From NCBI RefSeq assembly GCF_022662015.1, contig NZ_JAKMCM010000002.1:372001-436000 (forward strand): 64,000 nucleotides of DNA, read 5' to 3'. Below, in pieces: positions 8,589 through 17,737 of this stretch. This DNA is from Aestuariivivens sediminicola. GTDB lineage: Bacteria > Bacteroidota > Bacteroidia > Flavobacteriales > Flavobacteriaceae. The number at the start of each line of letters is the position of its first letter. The first letter of the stretch is position 1. The notes under the pieces were generated by a model. The model was not told the DNA's origin and did no database searches. It saw nothing but the letters and a program-made list of their open reading frames with translations. The translations under genes and the position numbers were made by a program.

Positions 8589-9208
8589 TGTTTACGGAAG
8601 GTCACATAGAAGAGTGGAATCTAGCTTATAAAAATGCCACTCCCGAAGTTATTGTAAGGAAAGCGTTAGAGCTTAACGAATCGGCTGTTGTCACTACGAA
8701 TTTCAGGCCTTATGAGGCAGCCATTTTACATGCTGTAAGTCGTGAGGAGTCTCAAATTCCGGTTGTTTGGTGTGATACCGGTTATAACACCCCGCAAACC
8801 TATAGACATGCAGAAAAGGTGATCAACGATTTGAAATTGAATGTCTTTTTGTATGTACCCAAACAAACCGCGGCGCATAGGGATGTCGTTATGGGTATCC
8901 CAAGTATTGATGATCCCCAACATGCCTTGTTTACTGAACAAGTCAAGCTGGAACCCTTCAGACGAGCCATGGAAGAACACCAGCCAAAAATATGGTTTAC
9001 CAATTTGCGTAAAGGTCAAACAGCGTTTAGAGATAGCATAGATATTTTTAGTCTTAGCAAGGATGGCGTGCTTAAAGTTAGCCCCTTTTACCATTGGTCT
9101 GATGAGAAATTGGACTTATATTTGGAGGAAAATAATCTGCCAAACGAATTTAAATATTTCGATCCCACAAAAGCTCTGGAAAATAGAGAATGTGGTTTGC
9201 ACGCTTAA
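8588..9208 (+). CDS. cysH: Phosphoadenylyl-sulfate (PAPS) reductase family protein
   Basis: A 206-residue reductase that makes sulfite from activated sulfate. It has the adenylyl PP-loop-like fold (TTNFRPYEAAILHAV, VVWCDTGYNTPQTYRHAE) and ends in RECGLHA, the catalytic cysteine motif of the CysH family. The paired cysteines that bind the 4Fe-4S cluster of APS reductases are absent, so the sequence looks thioredoxin-linked and PAPS-specific. An ATG at 8561 is in frame, but 8588 is preferred: it overlaps the DUF2061 stop and removes nine residues read from that gene in another frame. No APS kinase gene is present in the window. Confidence 0.9.
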   Translation: MFTEGHIEEWNLAYKNATPEVIVRKALELNESAVVTTNFRPYEAAILHAVSREESQIPVVWCDTGYNTPQTYRHAEKVINDLKLNVFLYVPKQTAAHRDVVMGIPSIDDPQHALFTEQVKLEPFRRAMEEHQPKIWFTNLRKGQTAFRDSIDIFSLSKDGVLKVSPFYHWSDEKLDLYLEENNLPNEFKYFDPTKALENRECGLHA

Positions 9209-9221
9209 TTTAAAAGATATT

Positions 9222-10139
9222 ATGAGTAATTTATTCAAAACGGATACATCGCATATTAATTCGCTCGAGAACGAAGCGATCTATATTATGAGAGAGGTGG
9301 CAGCACAGTTTGAAAGACCCGTGTTGTTGTTCTCAGGAGGTAAGGATTCCATAACCTTGGTTCAATTAGCTGTCAAAGCGTTTTATCCTGCCAAAATCCC
9401 CTTTCCATTAATGCATATCGACACAGGACATAATTTTCCTGAAACCATTGAGTTTAGAGATCGTCTTGTCAAGGAACTCGATTTAGAACTGATTGTGAGA
9501 CATGTTCAGGATTCTATTGATGAGGGTAAGGTAAAGGAAGAATCAGGACGCTATGCAAGTCGAAATATATTGCAAACCACAACTCTGTTGGATGCTATAG
9601 AAGAATTCAAGTTCGATGCTTGTATTGGAGGCGCACGTCGGGATGAAGAAAAGGCGAGGGCCAAAGAACGTATTTTTTCAGTTCGGGATGATTTTGGTCA
9701 GTGGGATGAGAAGAATCAACGTCCGGAATTGTTCGATATGCTTAACGGTCAGATAGAACATGGACAAAATGTACGGGTGTTTCCGATTTCAAACTGGACC
9801 GAATTGGATGTTTGGTCCTATATAGAAAAAGAAAGAATTGAAATACCATCCATCTATTTTGCCCATACCAGGGCTACATTTTTGCGTGATGGATTAATAT
9901 GGTCTGCCGATGATGAGGTGGTTTACAGAGATGATCATGAAGAGGTGGTGGAGCGCATGGTCCGTTTCAGGACAGTAGGGGATATGAGCTGTACGGCTGC
10001 TGTACTTTCCGAAGCGACGACCATTTCAAAAGTTGTTGAAGAAATTAGAGAAAGTTCGATCTCTGAACGCGGGGCCCGAATTGATGACAAACGTTCGGAA
10101 GCCGCTATGGAGAAGCGAAAACAACAAGGATATTTTTAA
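9222..10139 (+). CDS. cysD: Sulfate adenylyltransferase subunit 2
   Basis: The catalytic subunit of ATP sulfurylase, 305 residues, which forms APS from ATP and sulfate together with the CysN GTPase. The PP-loop SGGKDS lies near residue 37, followed by MHIDTGHNFPETIEFRD and CIGGARRDEEKARAKERIFS. The C-terminus KRKQQGYF is typical of CysD. The open frame extends upstream to 9063, but that part overlaps cysH and is unlike any CysD; the ATG at 9222 gives the usual N-terminus. It lies 13 nt after cysH and 120 nt before cysN. Confidence 0.95.
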   Translation: MSNLFKTDTSHINSLENEAIYIMREVAAQFERPVLLFSGGKDSITLVQLAVKAFYPAKIPFPLMHIDTGHNFPETIEFRDRLVKELDLELIVRHVQDSIDEGKVKEESGRYASRNILQTTTLLDAIEEFKFDACIGGARRDEEKARAKERIFSVRDDFGQWDEKNQRPELFDMLNGQIEHGQNVRVFPISNWTELDVWSYIEKERIEIPSIYFAHTRATFLRDGLIWSADDEVVYRDDHEEVVERMVRFRTVGDMSCTAAVLSEATTISKVVEEIRESSISERGARIDDKRSEAAMEKRKQQGYF

Positions 10140-10232
10140 GATTAGAGATAACGAATAAATCAGTTTATTGCCCTTGGGGCGGTCATTGAGTGCTTATGAA
10201 CCGTGATTTCAGGGTATTAATAAAACAAAAAT

Positions 10233-10249
10233 CCTTCAATTGATGAAGG
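10233..10249 (+). other. Small hairpin between cysD and cysN
   Basis: CCTTCA at 10233-10238 and TGAAGG at 10244-10249 form a 6-bp stem with a 5-nt loop, 11 nt before the cysN ATG. The 120-nt cysD-cysN spacer is long for this pair. The hairpin could affect cysN translation or processing of the message. No T-run follows, so it is not an intrinsic terminator. Confidence 0.3.
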
Positions 10250-10259
10250 TGGGTAAAGA

Positions 10260-11507
10260 ATGGAAGTATTAAAAATAGCAACAGCAGGAAGTGTAGACGA
10301 TGGTAAAAGTACCTTGATTGGACGAATACTTTATGATACCAAGTCATTAACTACAGATAAACTTGAGGCGATAGAAAAAACGAGTAAGCAACTCGGTTAT
10401 GATTATTTAGATTTTTCTTTGGCAACGGATGGTCTGGTGGCTGAAAGAGAGCAAGGTATAACCATTGATGTTGCGCATATCTATTTTTCGACAGCAAAGA
10501 AGAGCTATATCATAGCAGATACACCGGGACATATAGAATATACCAGGAACATGGTTACCGGAGCTTCTACGTCTCAAGCCGCCATTATCTTAATTGATGC
10601 CAGGAAAGGGGTTATTGAGCAGACCCACCGGCATTTTTTCATAAATAATTTATTGCGGATCAAAGATATTGTCGTTGCTATAAACAAAATGGACCTGGTC
10701 GATTATTCTGAGGAGGTTTACAATAAAATTAAGGCCGATTTTGAAGAGCTGATGAGCAAACGTGATTATCAGGACCAGAAAATCACTTTTATTCCTGTAA
10801 GTGCCTTAAAAGGGGATAACGTTGTTCACTTATCCGAAAACACGCCCTGGTATCATGGGGAGGCCTTATTAGAGCACCTTGAAAAATTAGATAAAGCGGA
10901 TATCTTTAATGTGGGAACCCCGCGTTTTCCTGTGCAATATGTTATTCGCCCGAAGACTGAAGAATTTCATGACTTTAGAGGTTATGCCGGCAAGGTCTAT
11001 GGGGGAAATTTGAGTGTAGGTGATGACATTGTTGTGTTACCAACACAGACAAAATCAAAAATTAAGGAAATTTATTTTTACGATAAAAAGTACGATACGG
11101 CCTCAAGACGGTCGTCCGTTACCATAACCCTGGAAGATGATATTAATGTAAGTCGCGGCGATATGATCGTCAAGGAAGGTGATCTTCCGACCATCGACAA
11201 GCAATTCACAGCCAATGTGTGCTGGATGGATTCAAATGCTTTAAGGCCAGGAGGAAAGTACATTGTACAGCACGGTATAAATAAGGTATTGGCAAAAGTA
11301 GATCAGATTCATCACAAGATACATCCGGATTATTCGGGAATAGATGCGGATGTCTCAAGTTTGAGTATGAATGATATTGCTACGGTAACTTTCAAACTGA
11401 ACAAACCCATTTTTTACGATCAATTTAAAAATCACAGAACGAATGGATCGTTTATTTTAATCGATACCCAGTCGAATAGTACTGTAGGAGCTGGCTTTAT
11501 CCAGTAA
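10260..11507 (+). CDS. cysN: Sulfate adenylyltransferase subunit 1 (GTPase)
   Basis: An EF-Tu-like GTPase of 415 residues that couples GTP hydrolysis to APS synthesis by CysD. The G1 motif GSVDDGKST is at residues 10-18, the G3 motif DTPGHIEYTRNM near 88, and the G4 motif NKMDL near 142, followed by two beta-barrel domains (EEFHDFRGYAGKVYGG). It ends at the barrel and has no C-terminal APS kinase domain, unlike the NodQ/CysNC fusions. APS kinase must be encoded elsewhere if PAPS is the reductase substrate. Confidence 0.95.
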   Translation: MEVLKIATAGSVDDGKSTLIGRILYDTKSLTTDKLEAIEKTSKQLGYDYLDFSLATDGLVAEREQGITIDVAHIYFSTAKKSYIIADTPGHIEYTRNMVTGASTSQAAIILIDARKGVIEQTHRHFFINNLLRIKDIVVAINKMDLVDYSEEVYNKIKADFEELMSKRDYQDQKITFIPVSALKGDNVVHLSENTPWYHGEALLEHLEKLDKADIFNVGTPRFPVQYVIRPKTEEFHDFRGYAGKVYGGNLSVGDDIVVLPTQTKSKIKEIYFYDKKYDTASRRSSVTITLEDDINVSRGDMIVKEGDLPTIDKQFTANVCWMDSNALRPGGKYIVQHGINKVLAKVDQIHHKIHPDYSGIDADVSSLSMNDIATVTFKLNKPIFYDQFKNHRTNGSFILIDTQSNSTVGAGFIQ

Positions 11508-11571
11508 ATGAGGTGCAGTACAACAGTATAATTTAAACATAAGAACTTCACTAGAGGGAGATCAGTAGAGC

Positions 11572-13674
11572 ATGCAAAGTTTTAGAACAGAAATAGAAAA
11601 TCCAATTGTCGAAAAAGATATTATTGAATTAGCGAATAAGATTGAGCTATTCAATAAGGGAAAAATAGATGAGGAGAAATTCAGAAGCCTTCGTTTGGCT
11701 CGCGGTGTTTACGGACAGCGCCAGGAAGGTGTGCAAATGATTCGTATCAAATTGCCTTACGGTAAGGTGAAAAGTAATCAGCTGAGAAGAATTTCAGATG
11801 TCTCCGATGAATATTCCCGAGGTCGTTTACATATCACCACACGACAGGATATTCAAATCCATCATGTCGATTTAAATAGAACTCCGGAACTGTGGGCAGA
11901 ATTGGAGCAGGATGACATTACGCTTCGCGAAGCCTGCGGTAATACGGTACGCAATGTAACGGCAAGTGAAACTGCAGGTATCGACATTAATGAACCCTTT
12001 GATGTCTCACCTTATGCCGATGCACTTTTTCGTTTCTTTTTGAGAAACCCGATATGTCAGGAAATGGGACGTAAGTTCAAGGTCTCATTTTCATCATCAG
12101 ATGAAGATACGGGACTGGCCTACATGCATGACATCGGTTATATTGCAAAAGTTAGACATGGTGTTCGTGGTTTTAAGGTTTTGATAGGTGGCGGACTGGG
12201 GTCGCAACCACGACATGCCGATGTATTGTATGATTTTGTGACTACGGATAAGATCATACCGATTATGGAAGGTGTCCTCAGGATTTTTGATCGTCATGGA
12301 GAACGTCGGAGTCGGGCTAAGGCACGGATGAAATTCCTAATAAAGGATATTGGTCTGGAGGCCTTTAAAGCCCTGGTCGATGCAGAGCAAAACGCTATCG
12401 CTATGCAATCTGTGCCGATCAATGCAGATACTTATGAACCCTGCACGCCTGTTGAGATTACTCATATTCCCGATACCCATATCAAGAATTTAAGTGCTTT
12501 CGAAACCTGGAAATCGACCAATCTTATTCCACAAAAACAAAATGGATATGTGGCAATCGGTATTAAGGTGCTTTTGGGAGATTTTTACACGGATAAGGCC
12601 CGATTATTGGCTGATTTGGTGGAAGATTATGCGGCAGGTGAAATCCGATTGACCTTGCGTCAGAATATTGTGATTCCTTTTGTAAAGCGCGAGTTGGTGC
12701 CATTTTTCTATGCCGAATTAGAAAAATTGGGCTTTACGGAGGTCGGTTACAACAAAGCTGTCGATATTACAGCTTGCCCGGGTACCGATACCTGCAATCT
12801 TGGTATTGCCAGTAGTACCGGTATTGCGGATGAATTAGAGCGGGTCATAAAAGCCGAATACCCCCAATATTTACAAAATGAAGACCTCGTCATAAAAATT
12901 AGTGGTTGCATGAATGCCTGTGGTCAGCACAGTATGGCGAATATTGGTTTCCAGGGCATGTCTGTCAGAACACCTGATAAAATGGTCGCCCCCGCATTGC
13001 AGGTGTTATTGGGAGGTGGAAATTTAGGTGATGGTCATGGTGTATTTGCCGACAAAGTTGTTAAAGTTCCGAGCAAGCGTGGTCCGGAAGCTTTACGGCG
13101 TATATTGAATGATTTTGAAGCCCATGCCAATGGACAAAAGTTTGTGCATTATTACAAGGAAAAGGGTGAGCGCTATTTTTACGATCTCCTGCAGGACCTT
13201 CAGGATGTTACGAATTTAACCCAGGATGATTTTATAGATTGGGGCAATACGGAAAAATACCAGAAGGAGATTGGTATAGGCGAGTGTGCCGGAGTAGTTA
13301 TCGATTTGGTGTCTACTTTATTTCTTGAGAGTGATGAAAAAATTGAAAATGCGAATGCCGCTTTTTCTAATGAAGTGTATTCTGGGGCCATTTATCATGC
13401 TTACAGTGCCATGGTAAATTCAGCAAAGGCCTTATTACTGGCCGAGAATAAAAGAACAAACACGCATGCAGGTATTATCAGTCAATTCGATGAGGTGTTC
13501 ATCTCAACAGAAAAAATTAACCTGGACACCGCTTTCTCTGAATTAATTTATCAAATTAAGCATGTAGCCCCTTCGAAGTCATTTGCTGCATCCTATATAG
13601 CTGAAGCAAAACAATTCACCGAAAAAGCCAAAGCCTATCGTGCTACTGAAACCGGATTAAAAAAAGCGGTTTAG
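11572..13674 (+). CDS. Siroheme sulfite (or nitrite) reductase with C-terminal HEPN domain
   Basis: A 700-residue ferredoxin-type siroheme reductase; context points to six-electron reduction of sulfite to sulfide. Two ferredoxin-like halves and the siroheme/4Fe-4S cysteines are visible: Cys402 and Cys408 (TACPGTDTC), Cys446 and Cys450 (SGCMNACG). RLHITTRQDIQ near residue 81 is the usual siroheme-binding region. Residues from about 560 to 690 form an added alpha-helical HEPN-like domain (YSGAIYHAYSAMVNSAKALL, then NKRTNTHAG), absent from the classical enzyme. siroheme genes follow at once, 4 nt downstream. Nitrite reductase is the alternative, but no nitrate genes are nearby. Confidence 0.88.
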   Translation: MQSFRTEIENPIVEKDIIELANKIELFNKGKIDEEKFRSLRLARGVYGQRQEGVQMIRIKLPYGKVKSNQLRRISDVSDEYSRGRLHITTRQDIQIHHVDLNRTPELWAELEQDDITLREACGNTVRNVTASETAGIDINEPFDVSPYADALFRFFLRNPICQEMGRKFKVSFSSSDEDTGLAYMHDIGYIAKVRHGVRGFKVLIGGGLGSQPRHADVLYDFVTTDKIIPIMEGVLRIFDRHGERRSRAKARMKFLIKDIGLEAFKALVDAEQNAIAMQSVPINADTYEPCTPVEITHIPDTHIKNLSAFETWKSTNLIPQKQNGYVAIGIKVLLGDFYTDKARLLADLVEDYAAGEIRLTLRQNIVIPFVKRELVPFFYAELEKLGFTEVGYNKAVDITACPGTDTCNLGIASSTGIADELERVIKAEYPQYLQNEDLVIKISGCMNACGQHSMANIGFQGMSVRTPDKMVAPALQVLLGGGNLGDGHGVFADKVVKVPSKRGPEALRRILNDFEAHANGQKFVHYYKEKGERYFYDLLQDLQDVTNLTQDDFIDWGNTEKYQKEIGIGECAGVVIDLVSTLFLESDEKIENANAAFSNEVYSGAIYHAYSAMVNSAKALLLAENKRTNTHAGIISQFDEVFISTEKINLDTAFSELIYQIKHVAPSKSFAASYIAEAKQFTEKAKAYRATETGLKKAV

Positions 13675-13678
13675 ATAA

Positions 13679-14440
13679 ATGAGCTTAAAAACACCAACAT
13701 TAACGGTCGTAGGTGCTGGTCCCGGCGATGAAGATTTAATTACCTTGAAAGGTATTAAAGCGATCGCCTCGGCAGATGTTATTTTGTACGATGCACTTAT
13801 TAACGAAGCCCTATTAAACTATGCTTCTAAAGCTGCCGAACTCATTTTTGTCGGTAAGCGTCGTGGGTGTTATGCATTTCAACAGGAACAGATTAATGAA
13901 CTCATTGTTTCCAAGGCAATAGAAAAGGGTCATGTGGTGCGTTTAAAGGGAGGAGATCCCTTTATTTTCGGGCGGGGTGCCGAAGAGATAGATTATGTAA
14001 AGCCATTTGGGTTAAAAACCTTTGTTGTGCCCGGAATTTCATCCGCATCGGCAGTACCGGCATATCAGGGCATTCCGTTAACCAAGCGCGGTGCATCCGA
14101 AAGTTTTTGGGTGATTACGGGAACAACGAAAAACCATCAGCTTTCCGTGGACATAGCCTGTGCAGCTAAATCTACAGCAACCGTTGTTATTTTAATGGGC
14201 ATGCATAAATTAGACGAGATAGTGCACCTGTACACACAGGAACAGAAGCAGGACATGCCCGTAGCCATCATTCAGAATGGAACGACCAAAGATGAAAAGG
14301 TGGGTATAGGTACCATAAAGTCCATTCAGCATATTGTAAAAGAAGAGGCCTTAGGTGCTCCGGCTATCATTGTCATTGGAGAAGTGGTAAAACAACGGGC
14401 TTCTCTCAGTTCAATTTCCCGAGAAGTCACTTTCGCTTAA
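13679..14440 (+). CDS. cobA: Uroporphyrinogen-III C-methyltransferase
   Basis: SUMT, 253 residues, which uses SAM to methylate uroporphyrinogen III twice to precorrin-2, the first step of siroheme synthesis. Motifs: VVGAGPGDEDLITLKG at the N-terminus, VGKRRG, RLKGGDPFIFGRGAEE, VPGISSASAVPAYQGIPLTKRG and VILMGMHKLDEI. It starts 4 nt after the sulfite reductase stop, so it supplies that enzyme's cofactor within the same operon. The domain is separate here, not fused to dehydrogenase/ferrochelatase as in CysG. Confidence 0.94.
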   Translation: MSLKTPTLTVVGAGPGDEDLITLKGIKAIASADVILYDALINEALLNYASKAAELIFVGKRRGCYAFQQEQINELIVSKAIEKGHVVRLKGGDPFIFGRGAEEIDYVKPFGLKTFVVPGISSASAVPAYQGIPLTKRGASESFWVITGTTKNHQLSVDIACAAKSTATVVILMGMHKLDEIVHLYTQEQKQDMPVAIIQNGTTKDEKVGIGTIKSIQHIVKEEALGAPAIIVIGEVVKQRASLSSISREVTFA

Positions 14441-14443
14441 CCT

Positions 14444-15028
14444 ATGGAAAGGAACAATTTATATCCCATTTTTTTAAAGGCCAAACATCTGAACATACTC
14501 ATCGTGGGTGGGGGTTATGTCGCGGAGGAAAAACTAACTTTTTTGTTAAAATCGAGTCCTGACGCCTCCGTAACCATGGTGTCACCTCTATTTAGAGAAG
14601 ACACATTGGCCTTATCGAAAAAAGGGGACGTGACCTTAATACAGGACGATTACAAAAAAAGGTATCTGAAAGGAAAGCATATTGTGATTGCAACGACCAA
14701 TGTTCCGGAAGTTAACATGAAGGTTTATAAACATTGTAGAAAACGCAGTATATTGGTTAATGTTGCTGATAATCCGCCTTACTGCGATTTTTATATGGGA
14801 GGTATTGTTACAAAAGGCAATGTGAAATTGGGCATTAGTACCAATGGAAAATCACCAACAACAGCCAAGCGGTTGCGCCAGTTTTTTGAAGATGTGATTC
14901 CCGACAATGTTGATGATTTGGTTAAAAATTTAAACACTTACAGAAAAACTATAAAAGGGGATTTCGAGCATAAAGTTGAGACTTTGAATGAATTTACCAA
15001 GGGATTAATAGAAAAACAAAAACCATGA
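14444..15028 (+). CDS. Precorrin-2 dehydrogenase / sirohydrochlorin ferrochelatase
   Basis: A 194-residue protein matching the N-terminal part of CysG and yeast Met8p. It oxidises precorrin-2 with NAD and inserts iron to give siroheme. The Rossmann motif is IVGGGYVAEEK, followed by VIATTNVPEVN, VNVADNPPYCDFYMGGIV and LGISTNGKSPTTAKRLRQFFE, which are typical. It starts 3 nt after the methyltransferase gene. With that gene it completes siroheme synthesis from uroporphyrinogen III. A SirC-type dehydrogenase without chelatase activity cannot be excluded. Confidence 0.91.
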   Translation: MERNNLYPIFLKAKHLNILIVGGGYVAEEKLTFLLKSSPDASVTMVSPLFREDTLALSKKGDVTLIQDDYKKRYLKGKHIVIATTNVPEVNMKVYKHCRKRSILVNVADNPPYCDFYMGGIVTKGNVKLGISTNGKSPTTAKRLRQFFEDVIPDNVDDLVKNLNTYRKTIKGDFEHKVETLNEFTKGLIEKQKP

Positions 15029-15103
15029 CGTTTTAATTGTGTAATTTCGTATTTAATTCGAGCCTTGATAACAAAAGAATCCAACTTTATAAAATGCTAA
15101 CCT

Positions 15104-15847
15104 GTGAAAAGTTATAATGTTTGCCTTAAGGATACCGTAAAACTCTTTACAAAGCGTCTGTTTTATTCACTCTTTGATGAGGAACAAAAAAACGAACACG
15201 ACAGCTATTTAAAAAATACATTTCTTAAGATCCTTTCCAGACTTTCTATATCCGATGCCGAGGCACTATGGCATAGTTTCAAAGCGAAGCTTCCTGAAAT
15301 TAGAAGAAAATTAGATCTGGATGCCATCGCGTTTGAATGTAATGACCCGGCGTCGTACAGTTTGGATGAAATCTATTTGGCCTATCCCGGATTTCATGCC
15401 ATTTCGATCTACAGGCTGAGTCATGAACTGTATAAACAAAAGGTGCATATTCTTCCCCGTATGATGAGCGAGTACATTCATGGTATCACGGGTATCGACA
15501 TCCATCCCGGGGCCACCATTGGCGAATCTTTTTATATTGATCATGGAACAGGTATTGTTATTGGTGAAACCTCGATTATCGGAAACCATGTTAAGATCTA
15601 TCAGGGGGTTACCCTCGGAGGTATCTCTGTAGCCAAAAGTCTGGCTTCTACGAAGCGCCACCCTACGATTGAAGATAATGTCTGTATCTATGCAAACGCC
15701 ACCATTTTAGGAGGCGACATTGTCATTGGCGCCAACAGCATCATTGGTGCTAACGTCTGGATTACCCAGTCGGTTCCGGAAAACTCCTTAGTCACATATC
15801 AAACTGAAATAAAAATCAGACCAAAAAAAAATGGCATTCGAAAATAG
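15104..15847 (+). CDS. cysE: Serine O-acetyltransferase
   Basis: A left-handed beta-helix acetyltransferase of 247 residues that makes O-acetylserine for cysteine synthesis. The hexapeptide repeats start at [20 protein letters not shown] and include [20 protein letters not shown] and [21 protein letters not shown]; the catalytic His lies in IDHGTG. The start is GTG at 15104, since an in-frame TAA at 15098 leaves no upstream start. The 3' end overlaps cysM by 17 nt in another frame. The long N-terminal helical part resembles the EpsC-type enzymes of Bacteroidota. Confidence 0.92.
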   Translation: MKSYNVCLKDTVKLFTKRLFYSLFDEEQKNEHDSYLKNTFLKILSRLSISDAEALWHSFKAKLPEIRRKLDLDAIAFECNDPASYSLDEIYLAYPGFHAISIYRLSHELYKQKVHILPRMMSEYIHGITGIDIHPGATIGESFYIDHGTGIVIGETSIIGNHVKIYQGVTLGGISVAKSLASTKRHPTIEDNVCIYANATILGGDIVIGANSIIGANVWITQSVPENSLVTYQTEIKIRPKKNGIRK

Positions 15848-16721
15848 CATTATTGGTCAAATAGGAAATACACCATTGGTAGAAGCAACCCATCTCATTT
15901 CTAAAAAGGGGGTCAGGTTGTTTTTAAAATTGGAAGGCAATAATCCGGGAGGAAGTGTCAAGGATCGACCTGCCTTCAACATGATTTATGAAGCCTTGAA
16001 GCGGGGTGAAATAAAAAAGGGGGGCACTTTGGTTGAGGCTACGAGTGGGAATACGGGAATTGCACTGGCCTTCATTTCAAAGTTATTAGGTTTGAACATG
16101 GTGTTGATTATGCCCGAGAATTCTACTGAAGAAAGGGTAAAAACCATGAGGGCCTATGGTGCGCAGGTCATTTTGACACCTGCCGATATCGGTATAGAGG
16201 GCTCGCGCGATTTGGCTTTTAAATTAAGAGACGAAAAAGGGTATACCCTGCTGAATCAGTTTGAAAATGACGATAATTGGAAAGCGCATTATAAAACAAC
16301 AGGCCCTGAAATCTGGGAGGCCACCAAGGGGCAGATCACACATTTTGTTTCAGCCATGGGAACCACCGGAACCATAACCGGTGTCTCACGCTACCTCAAA
16401 GAAAAAAACAAAGCCATCACCATTGTTGGAGCCCAGCCGGCCGATGATGCCAGAATTCCGGGCATTAGAAAGTGGCCACCGGAATATATCCCTAAGTTCT
16501 TTGAACCTGATCGTGTTGATGTCATTGTGGACGTTTCGGAAGAAGATGCCAAGGAAACAACACAGAAACTGGCTAGGGAAGAAGGTGTTTTTGCCGGAAT
16601 GAGCAGCGGAGGCTCTGTTTATTGTGCGCTGCAAATTGCTAAGCAGATAGAGCATGGTGTTATTGTGGCTATTATCTGTGATCGGGGTGATCGTTATTTA
16701 TCCTCCGAATTATTTGAATAA
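15831..16721 (+). CDS. cysM: Cysteine synthase B (O-acetylserine sulfhydrylase)
   Basis: A fold-type II PLP enzyme of 296 residues that replaces the acetyl group of O-acetylserine with sulfide or thiosulfate. The PLP lysine is Lys44 in [11 protein letters not shown]. Other motifs are [31 protein letters not shown] and CDRGDRYLS. The KDRPA form of the lysine motif and the length fit CysM better than CysK. It overlaps cysE by 17 nt, so the two enzymes that make cysteine are translationally linked. Confidence 0.93.
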   Translation: MAFENSIIGQIGNTPLVEATHLISKKGVRLFLKLEGNNPGGSVKDRPAFNMIYEALKRGEIKKGGTLVEATSGNTGIALAFISKLLGLNMVLIMPENSTEERVKTMRAYGAQVILTPADIGIEGSRDLAFKLRDEKGYTLLNQFENDDNWKAHYKTTGPEIWEATKGQITHFVSAMGTTGTITGVSRYLKEKNKAITIVGAQPADDARIPGIRKWPPEYIPKFFEPDRVDVIVDVSEEDAKETTQKLAREEGVFAGMSSGGSVYCALQIAKQIEHGVIVAIICDRGDRYLSSELFE

Positions 16722-16753
16722 TTTTTTTAAGAATCTAATGAAAGGGCGTTAAG

Positions 16754-17650
16754 ATGCGGTATTCTTTTTTATGTCTCGTTCTCCTTTTTATGGCATGCAA
16801 GCCAGGTGAGAAGAAGTCTTCAGGGTATTTTGATGTCGGTATTATTGCCGATTGCCAATATTGCGATTGCGATGCCTCCGGCATTCGATATTACAGGACT
16901 GCTTCAGGAAGACTTCAGGAAGCGGTGAATGTTTTTAATTCTAAAGAATTGAAATATGTTGTTCATTTAGGTGATTTTATAGATCGGGAGTTTTCCAGTT
17001 ACAATGCCGTTGTACCCATTTGGAATACCTTAAAGGCAGACAAAAAGCATGTTTTAGGGAACCACGATTTTAGTGTTGCAGATACTTTAAAACCCCAAGT
17101 ACCTTCTAAATTAGGATTAACGAACAGATATTACAGCTTTAAAGTAAATTCCTGGCGCTTTATTGTCCTTGATGGAAATGATTTGAGTGCCCATGGGGCC
17201 ATCTCAGCAGTAAAGAAAAAAGAAACAGATTCCCTCTTTAAGGTGTTACAAAGAGACAGCTTACCAAATTTAAAACCGTGGAATGGTGGTTTAAGCAGGG
17301 ATCAGTTGGCCTGGGTTAAAGGTGAATTGGATGACGCCCTTCGAAACGATGAACGCGTTGGCTTTTATTGCCATTTTCCTGTAGCGCGGCCCTTAGAGAT
17401 GCATAACCTATGGAATGATTCCCAGTTCTTAAATCTCATAGACGGGTATCCCAATGTTAAATTTTACTTCAATGGACACAATCATAATGGCGATTACACA
17501 GAGAAAAATGGGGTGCATTTCCTTACCTTCAAGGGCATGGTCGACACACCCGATACATCGGCTTTTTCCATCGCACGAATCACTGAAGACTCCATACTGA
17601 TTAAAGGTTACGGAAGAGAGAGGTCCCGAAGATTAAAAATAAAGGAATAA
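16754..17650 (+). CDS. Metallophosphoesterase lipoprotein, ADP-ribose/CDP-alcohol diphosphatase-like
   Basis: A 298-residue calcineurin-like phosphoesterase. Residues 1-15 are a lipoprotein signal ending at Cys15 (LLFMAC). Metal motifs in order: DCQYCDCDASG near residue 29, HLGDFIDRE, GNHDF, CHFPVARP and NGHNHNGDY. The D-x-Q-Y start and the RYYRTASGRLQEAV segment match the Mn-dependent ADP-ribose/CDP-alcohol diphosphatase group more than generic phosphatases. It follows cysM by 32 nt. A role in scavenging nucleotide diphosphates at the envelope is inferred; no link with sulfur metabolism is visible. Confidence 0.85.
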   Translation: MRYSFLCLVLLFMACKPGEKKSSGYFDVGIIADCQYCDCDASGIRYYRTASGRLQEAVNVFNSKELKYVVHLGDFIDREFSSYNAVVPIWNTLKADKKHVLGNHDFSVADTLKPQVPSKLGLTNRYYSFKVNSWRFIVLDGNDLSAHGAISAVKKKETDSLFKVLQRDSLPNLKPWNGGLSRDQLAWVKGELDDALRNDERVGFYCHFPVARPLEMHNLWNDSQFLNLIDGYPNVKFYFNGHNHNGDYTEKNGVHFLTFKGMVDTPDTSAFSIARITEDSILIKGYGRERSRRLKIKE

Positions 17651-17737
17651 CAATTCAACATATAAAAGTTACATTTCTTTTAATGTTATTCTAAAAATAA
17701 AGTGTTAATTTAGCGCACTAGTTCATAAACGTAATAT

